A stretch of 64,000 nt of DNA from Candidatus Coprenecus merdigallinarum (lineage in GTDB: Bacteria > Bacteroidota > Bacteroidia > Bacteroidales > UBA932). The position numbers and the translations under genes were made by a program. A model generated the notes under the pieces. The model made no database searches. It saw nothing but the letters and a program-made list of their open reading frames with translations, and was not told the origin of the DNA. Below are positions 27,178-36,229 of this stretch, piece after piece. The stretch's first letter is position 1. Each line of letters starts with the position of its first letter. The DNA lies in assembly GCA_018712545.1 (NCBI GenBank), contig DVGV01000088.1, positions 33,485-97,484 of the forward strand. Direction: 5' to 3'.

Positions 27178-28053
27178 TTAACCGATTGTATGACTGGATA
27201 TCAGCTCCTTTACGAGACCCTCGATGTCAGCGTCCGAGTCCGAGAGGGTCCTGGACTCCTTGGCCTGGAGGATGATGTTCTCGATCTTCTTCACCTTGGT
27301 AGGCGAGCCGGAGGAACCGTAGCTCTTCTCGTCTCCGCCTATCTCGGCGAAGCCCCACTCGGGTATCTGGAAATGCTCGGAGCACTTGCCTGAGGCGGCA
27401 TACTCTGAACCGGAAGCCTGGTCCTCGGAAACGGTGCGGGCTCCTTTGTAGCGGAGGAGCTGCTTGGCGTTGCGGGGCCTGCATGCGGCTGCGGTGCCGG
27501 TCACGGTGATCAGCACGGGCAGAGGGGAGGACACCACTTCGATGCCCCGCTCCAGCCTGCGGCGTACGGTCACTCTGTTATCGTCGATGTACAGTACTTC
27601 TTCTGCGTAGGTAATCTGAGGCCAGCCCAGCTTCTCGGCTACCTGAGGGCCCACCTGGGCTGTATCACCGTCAATAGCCTGACGGCCTGCGATGATCATG
27701 TCCGGGGCAATCTTGCGGACTGCCTGGGCCAGCGCGTAGGATGTGGCAAGGGTATCGGCTCCTGCGAACTTCCTGTCGGTCAGGAGGACTCCTCCGTCAG
27801 CGCCTCTGAAGAGGCCCTCGCGGATGATGTCGGCGGCCCTGCCGGGGCCCATAGTCAACAGATGGATTTCCACGTCCTTCAGACGGTCCTTGATCCTGAG
27901 CGCCTGCTCGAGGGCATTCATGTCTTCAGGATTGAAAATAGCAGGTAATGCGGCGCGGTTGACCGTTCCGTCCTCCTTCATCGCATCTTTTCCTACATTT
28001 CTGGTGTCCGGCACCTGCTTGGCCAGGACCACGATTTTCAATTTTCTGCTCAT
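27178..28053 (-). CDS. etfB: Electron transfer flavoprotein subunit beta
   Basis: 291 residues, somewhat longer than the usual 250-265. Landmarks: VLAKQVPDTRNV at the N-terminus, INPEDMNALEQALRIKD (here FNPEDMNALEQ), LTMGPGRAADIIREGLFRGADGGVLLTDRKFAGADTLATS near residue 65-105, IAGRQAIDGDTAQVGPQVAEKLG near 120, and RPRNAKQLLRYK near 195. The extension is C-terminal (GSPTKVKKIENIILQAKESR and after), a segment that also ends many Etf beta subunits. It heads the etfB-etfA-acd-dpp11 run and has its own promoter inside the end of nfnB. Confidence 0.95.
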   Translation of the reverse strand: MSRKLKIVVLAKQVPDTRNVGKDAMKEDGTVNRAALPAIFNPEDMNALEQALRIKDRLKDVEIHLLTMGPGRAADIIREGLFRGADGGVLLTDRKFAGADTLATSYALAQAVRKIAPDMIIAGRQAIDGDTAQVGPQVAEKLGWPQITYAEEVLYIDDNRVTVRRRLERGIEVVSSPLPVLITVTGTAAACRPRNAKQLLRYKGARTVSEDQASGSEYAASGKCSEHFQIPEWGFAEIGGDEKSYGSSGSPTKVKKIENIILQAKESRTLSDSDADIEGLVKELISSHTIG

Positions 28054-28076
28054 TAGGTTTAATACATTAATCCGGG

Positions 28077-28106
28077 CAAAGGTAGGAATTATTTCTCAGA
28101 CTGCAA
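28077..28106 (-). promoter_or_regulatory. Promoter of the etfB-etfA-acd operon
   Basis: On the minus strand TACCTTTG (28077-28084) follows TTG (28104-28106) with a 19-base spacer, a full match to the Bacteroidota consensus. It overlaps the last codons of the upstream nfnB gene, so the etf genes can be expressed independently of nfnAB. Confidence 0.7.
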
Positions 28107-29477
28107 TGCCTTATGGATAGCGGCGGCAGCCCGGCGGCCGGCGCCCATCGCCAGAATCACAGTCGCCGCGCCCGTCACGGCGTCGCCTCCGGCAAACACC
28201 ATCGGGCGGGTGGTGGCTCCGTCCTCATCGGCAATGAGGCAGCCCCGGCGGTTGGTCTCCAGTCCCGGTGTGGAACGGGCAATCATCGGGTTGGGAGAGG
28301 TACCCAGGGACATGATGACGGTGTCCGTCTCAATCTCAAACTCGGAGCCGGGCACAGGCACGGGGGAGCGGCGTCCCGACTCGTCGGGCTCGCCGAGCTC
28401 CATGCGGATGCAGCGGATACCGCGCACCCAGCCCTTCTCATCTCCCAGAATTTCCACGGGATTGGTCAGCAGGCGGAACTCTATGCCCTCCTCCTTGGCA
28501 TGGTGCACCTCCTCCACTCTGGCGGGCAGCTCCTTCTCGGTGCGGCGGTAGACCACGGTCACCTCAGAGCCCAGGCGCAGGGCGGTGCGGGCGGCGTCCA
28601 TTGCCACATTGCCGCCTCCGACTATCACCGACCTGCGGCCGGAGAATACGGGGGTGTCGTATGTCGGATCGTAACCGTGCATGAGGTTGTTGCGGGTGAG
28701 GAACTCATTGGCGGAGAACACTCCGTTGAGATTTTCCCCGGGGATGCCCATGAACTTGGGCAGACCGGCTCCCGAGCCTATAAAGACTGCCTTGAAGCCC
28801 TCCTTGTCGAAGAGGTCATCCACTGTGACGGTCCTTCCCACCACCACGTCGGTCTCTATCTTCACTCCGAGGCGGCGTACATTCTCCACCTCGTACTCCA
28901 CTACCTCCTCCTTGGGCAGACGGAACTCGGGGATACCGTACTGCAGCACGCCTCCGGCCTTGTGCAGCACCTCGAAGACGGTGACGTCATAGCCCCAGCG
29001 GGCCAGGTCAGAGGCACAGGCCAGACCGGCCGGACCACTGCCCACCACTGCGACCTTGATACCGTTGGCGGGAGCCTTGTCAGCGAAGCGGACTCCGTTC
29101 TGACGGCTCCAGTCCGCCACGAAACGCTCGAGCTTGCCAATGGCCACCGGCTCGCCCTTGACTCCCAGGATGCAGGAACCCTCGCACTGAGTCTCCTGGG
29201 GGCAGACACGGCCGCAGACCGCGGGCAGGGAACTGTCCTGAGAGATGATGCGGGCAGCCTCCCTGATGTCTCCGGCAGCCACCTTTGATATAAATGCGGG
29301 TATCTGGATGGAAACCGGACAGGCCTCCACGCAGCGGGGTTTCTTACAGTTGAGGCAGCGCGAGGCCTCCAGGACGGCCTCCTGTTCATTGTATCCGTAG
29401 CATACTTCCTGAAAATTATGCGCCCTGACAGCGGGATCCTGCTCGCGTACAGGGACTCTGGGTATCTTGTTTGCCAT
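28089..29477 (-). CDS. nfnB: NfnB / glutamate synthase small-subunit-like flavoprotein
   Basis: I start at ATG 29477 (MANKIPRVPV), because the upstream part of the open frame runs into the neighbouring gene. The 462-residue protein has an N-terminal 4Fe-4S domain (CLNCKKPRCVEACPV near residue 41, CGRVCPQETQCEGSC near 85), then FAD (GSGPAGLACASDLA near 140) and NAD(P)H (VGGGNVAMDAART near 280) Rossmann motifs and SLGTSPNP. Alone it could be a GltD-like protein, but the NfnA-like partner 20 bases upstream makes it NfnB: NADH-dependent reduced ferredoxin:NADP+ oxidoreductase. Confidence 0.88.
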   Translation of the reverse strand: MANKIPRVPVREQDPAVRAHNFQEVCYGYNEQEAVLEASRCLNCKKPRCVEACPVSIQIPAFISKVAAGDIREAARIISQDSSLPAVCGRVCPQETQCEGSCILGVKGEPVAIGKLERFVADWSRQNGVRFADKAPANGIKVAVVGSGPAGLACASDLARWGYDVTVFEVLHKAGGVLQYGIPEFRLPKEEVVEYEVENVRRLGVKIETDVVVGRTVTVDDLFDKEGFKAVFIGSGAGLPKFMGIPGENLNGVFSANEFLTRNNLMHGYDPTYDTPVFSGRRSVIVGGGNVAMDAARTALRLGSEVTVVYRRTEKELPARVEEVHHAKEEGIEFRLLTNPVEILGDEKGWVRGIRCIRMELGEPDESGRRSPVPVPGSEFEIETDTVIMSLGTSPNPMIARSTPGLETNRRGCLIADEDGATTRPMVFAGGDAVTGAATVILAMGAGRRAAAAIHKALQSEK

Positions 29478-29497
29478 TGTGTATCCTCCTGATGTTG

Positions 29498-30352
29498 TTA
29501 TTGATGCAGTCCTATGTGACACTGGTGGTCCTTTTCCTTCTCGATGTCGCGGTACATGCCCTGACGGCGCATAGCCTCCTCGAAGTCCACGTCGTAGGCA
29601 TTGAACTCCGGTCCGTCCACACAGGCGAAACGGGTCTTGCCGGCAATGGTCACACGGCAGGCGCCGCACATGCCGGTACCGTCCACCATCAGGGTATTGA
29701 GGCTGACGATCAGAGGGATGCCGTACTGACGTCCCTTGAGGGTGACGAACTTCATCATGATCATGGGGCCGATGGCCACCGCCTGGTCATATTTCTCGCC
29801 GGAGTCCAGCAGACGGCCCATGATGTCAGTCACCAGACCCTTCTCACCGTACGAGCCGTCGTCAGTGCATATATAAAGGTGGTCGCAGACGGCCCGCATC
29901 TCCTCCTCGAGGATTACCAGGTCCTTGTTGCGGGCACCGATTATCACGTCCACCTTTGCCCCGGCCTGATGCAGGTACTTCACCTGGGGATATACGGGGG
30001 CAGTTCCCAAGCCTCCCGCTATGAAGAGATAACGGCTGCGCGAGAGCTCCTCGGGACTCAGATGTATAAACTCGGAAGGCTGACCGAGCGGCCCGACCAC
30101 ATCCGCGAAGGACTCTCCGGCCTCATAGCTGCAGATGATGCGGGTAGAGGCTCCCACGAGCTGGGTGACGATGGTCACACTGCCTTCCTCGCGGTTGTAA
30201 TCACAGATGGTCAGGGGGATACGTTCATTCTTCTCCCCTGCCCTGACTATCAGAAACTGTCCCGGCTGGGCTGACTGCGCAACACGGGGCGCCAGAACGT
30301 CCATCAGACAGATGGCCGGCGTCAGAAATTTCTTCCTAAGTATTTTGTACAT
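29498..30352 (-). CDS. nfnA: NfnA-like ferredoxin-NADP reductase subunit
   Basis: 284 residues with FAD-binding (GQFLIVRAGEKNERIPLTICDY near residue 31-50) and NAD-binding (FIAGGLGTAPVYPQVKYL near 109) regions, and a C-terminal 2Fe-2S cysteine set in DGTGMCGACRV and RFACVDGPEF. This is the sulfide dehydrogenase/dihydroorotate dehydrogenase electron-transfer fold. With NfnB it would couple reduced ferredoxin and NADH oxidation to NADP+ reduction in the cytoplasm. It starts the nfnA-nfnB pair. Dihydroorotate dehydrogenase subunit PyrK is the alternative, but no pyrD is adjacent. Confidence 0.88.
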   Translation of the reverse strand: MYKILRKKFLTPAICLMDVLAPRVAQSAQPGQFLIVRAGEKNERIPLTICDYNREEGSVTIVTQLVGASTRIICSYEAGESFADVVGPLGQPSEFIHLSPEELSRSRYLFIAGGLGTAPVYPQVKYLHQAGAKVDVIIGARNKDLVILEEEMRAVCDHLYICTDDGSYGEKGLVTDIMGRLLDSGEKYDQAVAIGPMIMMKFVTLKGRQYGIPLIVSLNTLMVDGTGMCGACRVTIAGKTRFACVDGPEFNAYDVDFEEAMRRQGMYRDIEKEKDHQCHIGLHQ

Positions 30353-30369
30353 AATCTATAATGAGTGTG

Positions 30370-30687
30370 TTATTCCTGCTTAACCTCACCCAGGACCTCG
30401 TAGCCGAGTTTCTCGATGGCGGCCGCCAGTTTCTCCTTGGTCGTCTTTCCCGGGTCATACTTCACCCACACGGTCTTGTCGTCAAGGGATATCTTCAGGT
30501 CCTTGACTCCCTTCTCAAACGGGATGTTCTCCTGAACTTTCTTGACACAGTTCTCACAGTGAAGGTTTACAGAGAATACGACTTCCTGCAGCGGAGCCTT
30601 CTTTTTCTGGGCGTACGAATTTACGGCAAAAAATGACAACATCAATACGGCAACGGCCGTTTTCATAAAAATTTTAAACGTTTTCAT
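30370..30687 (-). CDS. Periplasmic heavy-metal-associated (HMA) domain protein
   Basis: About 105 residues from ATG 30687; ATG 30666 would also leave a signal peptide (AVLMLSFFAVNSYAQ). The mature part is one HMA domain: FSVNLHCENCVKKVQENIPFEKGVKDLKIS with a CxxC in HCENC, then VWVKYDPGKTTKEKLAAAIEKLGYEV. Such domains bind Cu(I) or similar soft metals. A periplasmic metal chaperone or a partner of the adjacent TonB-dependent receptor (30 bases upstream, same strand) is inferred. The metal is not determined. Confidence 0.85.
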   Translation of the reverse strand: MKTFKIFMKTAVAVLMLSFFAVNSYAQKKKAPLQEVVFSVNLHCENCVKKVQENIPFEKGVKDLKISLDDKTVWVKYDPGKTTKEKLAAAIEKLGYEVLGEVKQE

Positions 30688-30717
30688 ACTTTTAAATATT
30701 TTAAAATTTGGCAAAAA

Positions 30718-33000
30718 TTATTTCCAAAGGGTAAATCTCATTCCGGCATAAGCTGTTACTCCTGTCAGGGGACCCCAGATCACCGAAGCGTTGAAATCAG
30801 CAGACCAGGGGTTCTCCGCCCCGATTATGGGATGCTCCTGACGGTAGTTGGTGATATTCTCGACTCCGAAATATACGTCCACCCCCTTGAACTTGCGGGT
30901 AATCTGCGCAAAGAGCACCGGATATACAGGGCTCAGCCCGCTCTCTCCCGGGGCTACGGCAAAATCGGGAAGTCGCGACGGTCCGTTGAGCTGAGCGGTG
31001 AAATCGAAGGTCCATATATTCATCCTCGTGGCATACTGGAGGTTCAGGACTCCTTTGTAACGGCTGACGAGGGGCCTTTCAACCAGCCCCCTGTCCCGCA
31101 GCCACACCTTGGAATCCGTGTAACGGAAGGTGGCCAGGACGGTGAAGCGTTCGAAAGGCTCTACGGAGAAATCCACCTGCCAGGTATTGGTGTACGACGG
31201 ACCCTCGAGATTGTAGATGCTTACAGCACTCCAGTCATATTCCTGATCGACAATAATCTGGCTGGTGAAGTCACTGCGGAAGTAGTCAAGGCTGAGATAG
31301 GAGTTGTCCTCGTAACCCATCGGAATGTAGAAAGTGACATTGCCTCCGTAGGTCCAGGCAGACTCCATGCCCAGGTCAGAGGCGATATCTATCCGGCGTC
31401 CGGTGGACATCATGCCGAGATTGTCCACCACTGCATTGGGCGAACTGGTGCCGCGGCCTCCAGAGGCCCGGATGACGAGCCAGTCCGCAGGAGCCCACTT
31501 CAGATTGGCCCGGGGCGAGAGGAAAAGCCCGTAGAGACTGTTCCAGTCGAGGCTCAGGTCAGCCACCAGCGAGAATTTCTCTCCCAGGGTATAGGTATAT
31601 TCTCCGTAGACTCCAAGAGAATTCTCCCGGCGCGAGAGATCGAAGTCAGTGAATACGGCCTGACCGGATGACGACAGAGGATCTACGTAGCCGTCATGCA
31701 GTATCTGGCCGTACCCGTCGAAGAAATCCCGAATACCGAAAGTAAAACGGTGAGAGTCATTCGGTATGTCCTGGTACATGATATTGAGAAAGCCTGAGTT
31801 CTGTTTCCCGAAAAAGCTCTTCAGGCCGAAATAGGAATCGAACTGATGATATGTGTAGTCCGCCACCACGGCTATGTTGCGGGAGTTGTCGGCATTGAGC
31901 GGGACGCCGACCTTGAGATAACCGTTGACACCCCGGTTGGTTATGCTGGTACCCCAGGGCACGTTCATCGTCCTGAGCGAGTCCACCTGATGCCGGCCGA
32001 ATGACATCTGCCCGCCCAACCGGCTATCGTACAGGGCTTTTATCCCGAATCGCACCTGTACCCCGCCATCATCGTAATAAAGCCACCGGTTGGCTATGTT
32101 CAGATGGGTCGTAAGGGGCTCGTCCCTGAATCCGTCTCCATTCATATCGTGGTCCATAAAAGAATGGGAAGCATGCGCCATCAGGACTGTCGACCACTTG
32201 CTGCCTATCTGCAGGGAGGACGCGGCATTAAGCTCCCCCATCAGCATGCTGTTGACGAAGGCATTGAGGAACAGAGGCTTCTCATCAGTAGGCTTGCGGT
32301 GCTCGACATTGATCTGGCCGGATATGGCCTCCACTCCGTTGATGACCGACGAGGGCCCCTTGGCTATCTGGATGCTCTCGAGCCACTGCCCTGGGATGTA
32401 GGACAGGCCGAACGGGGCCGCCAGACCGCGCATCACCGGGCGGTTCTCGTCCAGCATTGCGGTATAGATGCCGGACAGACCGAGCAGACGAATCTGACGG
32501 GCACCGGTAACCGCGTCCGAATAGCCGACGGACACCGAGGCCGAGTTCTCGAAGCTCTCGGCGAGATTGCAGCAGGCCATCTTGTTCAGCCCCGCCGAGG
32601 ATATGACCTCGGTCCTGACATTTGCCAGCCTTGAAAGATAGTTGGCGTCTCCGCGGGCCGTGACGACAGTCTCTTCCAGCTCATTGTCGCTGCGCAGGAA
32701 TATCTCCACAGTCTTCTGATCCACAGATACCCGGAGCGTATCCCTGACATAGCCGAGAGCCGCCGCCACCAACGCGGCATCCTGTTCCGCAATCCTCTTA
32801 ATATTGAACTTCCCGTTTTCATCGCAATCGGCGTATACCTCCGACCCGAGCCAATAGACCGTAGCAAAAGCTACCGGTTCCCTCTCCCCGTCAAGATTGA
32901 GAGTGTACACTGTTCCGGAGAGAGTACCGTACGATTGCTGCGCATGAGCACAGACAGCGGCACAGAGCAAAAGTGCCGCGATAACCGTTTTATTCTTCAT
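30718..33000 (-). CDS. TonB-dependent outer-membrane receptor
   Basis: 760 residues with signal peptide MKNKTVIAALLLCAAVCAHAQ, a short CarboxypepD_reg-like domain (about 25-105), a plug domain (about 110-235; NKMACCNLAESFENSASVSVGYSDAVTGARQ, with GPSSVINGVEAISGQINVEH) and a beta-barrel ending in GMRFTLWK. It imports a ligand across the outer membrane using TonB energy. The CC pair at residues 140-141 (MACCNLAESF) is unusual in a plug. The HMA gene downstream suggests a metal or metal complex as substrate. There is no SusD partner, so a glycan role is unlikely. An AACACT/AGTGTT inverted repeat (33004-33024) lies just upstream. Confidence 0.9.
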   Translation of the reverse strand: MKNKTVIAALLLCAAVCAHAQQSYGTLSGTVYTLNLDGEREPVAFATVYWLGSEVYADCDENGKFNIKRIAEQDAALVAAALGYVRDTLRVSVDQKTVEIFLRSDNELEETVVTARGDANYLSRLANVRTEVISSAGLNKMACCNLAESFENSASVSVGYSDAVTGARQIRLLGLSGIYTAMLDENRPVMRGLAAPFGLSYIPGQWLESIQIAKGPSSVINGVEAISGQINVEHRKPTDEKPLFLNAFVNSMLMGELNAASSLQIGSKWSTVLMAHASHSFMDHDMNGDGFRDEPLTTHLNIANRWLYYDDGGVQVRFGIKALYDSRLGGQMSFGRHQVDSLRTMNVPWGTSITNRGVNGYLKVGVPLNADNSRNIAVVADYTYHQFDSYFGLKSFFGKQNSGFLNIMYQDIPNDSHRFTFGIRDFFDGYGQILHDGYVDPLSSSGQAVFTDFDLSRRENSLGVYGEYTYTLGEKFSLVADLSLDWNSLYGLFLSPRANLKWAPADWLVIRASGGRGTSSPNAVVDNLGMMSTGRRIDIASDLGMESAWTYGGNVTFYIPMGYEDNSYLSLDYFRSDFTSQIIVDQEYDWSAVSIYNLEGPSYTNTWQVDFSVEPFERFTVLATFRYTDSKVWLRDRGLVERPLVSRYKGVLNLQYATRMNIWTFDFTAQLNGPSRLPDFAVAPGESGLSPVYPVLFAQITRKFKGVDVYFGVENITNYRQEHPIIGAENPWSADFNASVIWGPLTGVTAYAGMRFTLWK

Positions 33001-33116
33001 TTCAACACTGTTTAAAAAAGTGTTATATCCGTCATGCAGTGTGAAATTTCAGAAATAATGGCGAAGATAACGCTTTTTGCGTATATTTGTTTGATATAAT
33101 TTAAATTTAACTCAAC

Positions 33117-34868
33117 ATGAAATTTCTGAAAAGTCTTCTTGCGGCCATTCTTGGCTCGTTTATCGCATTAGGACTGCTCTTCCTGCTGGCCATCGGCATG
33201 ATAGGCGCGCTGATGCCGGCAGAGGAAACAGTCTCCGTAGCCCCCTCTTCAGTTCTTAAAATCGACCTCGGTTCTACAATCGGAGAACAGACTGTCTCCG
33301 ACCCGCTCGACCTCAGCTCCATCGTGCCCTACGCAGGCAGCACCTCAAGCATCGGCATTCTCGATGCCGTAAGGGCCATCGACTATGCGGCCACCGATCC
33401 TGCCATCAAGTTCATATACCTGACCAACTGCGGATCCTCCAGCGGCATTTCCTACATGGAGGAGCTTCGCGGAGCACTCGACAGATTCCGGGCCTCCGGC
33501 AAGCCAGTGATAGCCTATGGTGAGAACTTCTCCTTCGGAGGCTACTACCTCGCCTCTGTAGCCGACAAGATCTACGCCGACGAGTTCGCCTCGAACAACA
33601 TCCTCGGCATAGCCACCACCATCATCTTCCTCAAGGACATCCTGGACCGCTTCGGCGTGGAGATGCAGCTCATCCGCCACGGCAAATATAAATCCGCCGG
33701 TGAGCAGTTCATCGCCAGCGACATCAGCGAGGCCAACCGGGAGCAGAACCAGGCCATGGTGGACGCCCTCTGGCAGGCAGCCGCAGGCAGCATCTGCGAG
33801 TCCCGCGAAATTTCTCTCACTGACCTGGACCGCATGGTCAACAACCTGGAGCTCAACACCGCCCAGGACATGATCGAGGCCGGGCTGGTAGATGAGCTCC
33901 GCACTGTCAACGGCATGGAGCAGGAGCTGGTGACACTCTCCGGCGCAGAAAAGCTCAAGGACGTGAAAATGATAACACTGGACAAGTACATCAAGGCACG
34001 TATCAAAACCGACTACAAGGCCAAGGACAAAATAGCCATCATCTACGCCGACGGCCAGATCAATCCTGACGGCAGCTCCGACGGCATCACAGCCGACAAG
34101 TTCCAGCCCATCATCCGCGACTTACGCGCCGACAGTTCCGTCAAGGCAGTAGTCCTCAGGGTCAACTCACCCGGAGGCTCGGTACAGCCGGCCGAGATCA
34201 TACGCACGGAGCTTGAGCTGCTCCAGCAGGAAAAGCCCCTGATAGTGTCCTACGGCACCATGGCCGCCTCGGGAGGTTACTGGATCTCTGCCGGAGCGGA
34301 CAAGATCTATTCCAACAATACGACCCTTACCGGCAGCATCGGAGTATTCAGCATGCTGCCCTCCCTGGAAAAAACATTCAAGGACATAGCCCACGTCAAT
34401 CCGGTCACTGTCCGCTCGCACCGCCATGCCGACATGGGTTCGATGACCCGCAGCCTCGACCGCGAGGAGACAGCCGCCTTCCAGGAGCAGGTGGAAATGA
34501 TCTACGACCATTTCATCGACATCGTGGCTGAGGGCCGCGGCCTTACTCCCGAAAGAGTGGACGAGATCGCCCAGGGACGTGTATGGTGCGGCAACGAGGC
34601 CCTTGACATTGACCTTGTCAATGAGATAGGAGGTCTGAAGGACGCTGTCGACTATGCAGCCGTGGCGGCAGGCCTGGACAGCTACAGAATAGAAGCCTGG
34701 CCCAAGGCCCAGAGCAGCCTGGACAAACTGATGGACAGCTTCGGCTCAGCCAGCGCGGCAGTGGAGACTCTCACTGAGCCCGAGAAGATCATGGAAAGCC
34801 TCTTCGAGTCCGTCAAGGCGGAGAAAGGCATCTACGCCAGATTACCTTACATTTATTATTTCGAATAG
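33117..34868 (+). CDS. sppA: Signal peptide peptidase SppA (long form)
   Basis: 583 residues of the 67-kDa type. One N-terminal membrane anchor (about 9-31) is followed by two tandem S49 domains. The N-terminal domain carries the catalytic lysine region ([28 protein letters not shown]), the C-terminal domain the nucleophile ([32 protein letters not shown]). It degrades cleaved signal peptides in the membrane. A -7-like TATATTTG lies at 33082-33089. The gene is divergent from the TonB receptor, and its predicted terminator lies inside the end of tilS. Confidence 0.95.
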   Translation: MKFLKSLLAAILGSFIALGLLFLLAIGMIGALMPAEETVSVAPSSVLKIDLGSTIGEQTVSDPLDLSSIVPYAGSTSSIGILDAVRAIDYAATDPAIKFIYLTNCGSSSGISYMEELRGALDRFRASGKPVIAYGENFSFGGYYLASVADKIYADEFASNNILGIATTIIFLKDILDRFGVEMQLIRHGKYKSAGEQFIASDISEANREQNQAMVDALWQAAAGSICESREISLTDLDRMVNNLELNTAQDMIEAGLVDELRTVNGMEQELVTLSGAEKLKDVKMITLDKYIKARIKTDYKAKDKIAIIYADGQINPDGSSDGITADKFQPIIRDLRADSSVKAVVLRVNSPGGSVQPAEIIRTELELLQQEKPLIVSYGTMAASGGYWISAGADKIYSNNTTLTGSIGVFSMLPSLEKTFKDIAHVNPVTVRSHRHADMGSMTRSLDREETAAFQEQVEMIYDHFIDIVAEGRGLTPERVDEIAQGRVWCGNEALDIDLVNEIGGLKDAVDYAAVAAGLDSYRIEAWPKAQSSLDKLMDSFGSASAAVETLTEPEKIMESLFESVKAEKGIYARLPYIYYFE

Positions 34869-34874
34869 GACCCC

Positions 34875-36227
34875 CTATCTGGAAAGAATCGAGACCCCGG
34901 CGACCACGGTTGTCGGGGTTTTTATCTTGAAGCGGTCGTCGATACGCAGTCCGGGCAGACATACTATACTGCCGTCGGCATCCAGCAGCACCGGCTGGGC
35001 CTGTTTCTGTATCCTGTCCAGCTTGAGATCCGTAAAGAAATCGCTCAGCTTCTTCGACCCCCTCCGCATCCCGAAAGGACGGAAACGGTCCGCTGGCCTC
35101 CAACCCCGGCACAGCAGGGGCATATTGAGGCCATCAGCCGCAAAATACAGCACAGAACCGTCGGACACAGGGCTGAAGGCCGCCGGTTTCGGAAAGAAAT
35201 CTATCCGGAAACGCAGTCCTTTGAAATCATAGACCCCGGGCCTGTCGATACACAGCTCTCCTTCCTCCTCCCGCATCAGGGGATAGACCTTCATCTTCTC
35301 AGTCCCGTAGAGCAGCTCGTGGCTCCCTGAGCGGAAAACGCGTCCATTCTGTCCTGAGTCCATGCACCGCACGATATCCGCCACCTGCCCGCTGTTGAAA
35401 CCATATTCGCGCAGCATCCGGTTAAGCCAGTAACCGCAGTGGCCTTCAGTCAGCAGAGCGCGCGTGTCAATAAGAAGCACACCTCCATCCTGCGTGCATG
35501 TTCTGGAACGGACTCCCTCATAGACCCCGTCGATAATCTGAGAGGCCTCGCGGAAATATTCCGAATCACGGCGGACGGTATTGAGGAACGAGGGATTGAT
35601 CTTCCTGAATTCGGGGAAAATGATGTTTCTCACCCTGTTGCGGGCATAATGCGACTCGAAGTTGGTATGGTCGTCACGGTAAGAGACGCCCTCTTCCGCC
35701 ACATAGGCCCGGATCTGCGCCCGGGACACCCCCAGCAAGGGACGGATGATACGTCCGTTCCGGACCGGTATACCGGCCAGTCCGCGCAGCCCTGTGCCTC
35801 GGGCGATATTGAGGAAAATGGTCTCTATGCTGTCGTCCAGATTATGGGCAATAGACAGAAAATCAAATCCTTCGGAATCCATGAGTTCCTTGAAGAAACC
35901 GTAGCGCAGCTCCCTGGCAGCCATCTGCGTAGATACAGAATTCTCCGATGCATAGGCCTTCGTATCGAAGGTTCTGGTAAACACCCGCACCCCGTGGATA
36001 TGGCCCCATTCCTCGACTGAGGTCATATCTCCGTCACTCTCCTCTCCGCGGAGGGAGAAATTGACATGGGCCACTGCGAACTGAGGATGCAGCTCCGAGC
36101 GGAGGAACAGCGCTGCCATGCACATGGAGTCGATGCCGCCGCTCACACCCAGAAGGTACCTGCGTCCCTCCACACGGCCGTCCGACAATCCGGCCAGCGC
36201 ACTGTTGAACTCCCGGATGATGTCCAT
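34875..36227 (-). CDS. tilS: tRNA(Ile)-lysidine synthase
   Basis: Modifies C34 of tRNA-Ile(CAU) to lysidine so that it reads AUA. The 450-residue protein has the ATP-pyrophosphatase loop GVSGGIDSM near residue 28, SIAHNLDDSIETIFLNIARGTGLRGLAGI near 127, and IRPLLGVSRAQIRAYV near 160, with a C-terminal domain (about 370-440; RPFGMRRGSKKLSDFFTDLKLD). It begins 2 bases after the DUF3078 gene and converges on sppA with 6 bases between stops. Confidence 0.96.
   Translation of the reverse strand: MDIIREFNSALAGLSDGRVEGRRYLLGVSGGIDSMCMAALFLRSELHPQFAVAHVNFSLRGEESDGDMTSVEEWGHIHGVRVFTRTFDTKAYASENSVSTQMAARELRYGFFKELMDSEGFDFLSIAHNLDDSIETIFLNIARGTGLRGLAGIPVRNGRIIRPLLGVSRAQIRAYVAEEGVSYRDDHTNFESHYARNRVRNIIFPEFRKINPSFLNTVRRDSEYFREASQIIDGVYEGVRSRTCTQDGGVLLIDTRALLTEGHCGYWLNRMLREYGFNSGQVADIVRCMDSGQNGRVFRSGSHELLYGTEKMKVYPLMREEEGELCIDRPGVYDFKGLRFRIDFFPKPAAFSPVSDGSVLYFAADGLNMPLLCRGWRPADRFRPFGMRRGSKKLSDFFTDLKLDRIQKQAQPVLLDADGSIVCLPGLRIDDRFKIKTPTTVVAGVSILSR
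34895..34923 (+). terminator. sppA terminator embedded in the tilS coding end
   Basis: CCCCGGCGAC pairs with GTTGTCGGGG (two G-T pairs) around CACG, followed by TTTTT. It begins 27 bases after the sppA stop and overlaps the last codons of the convergent tilS. Confidence 0.75.
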
Positions 36228-36229
36228 AC

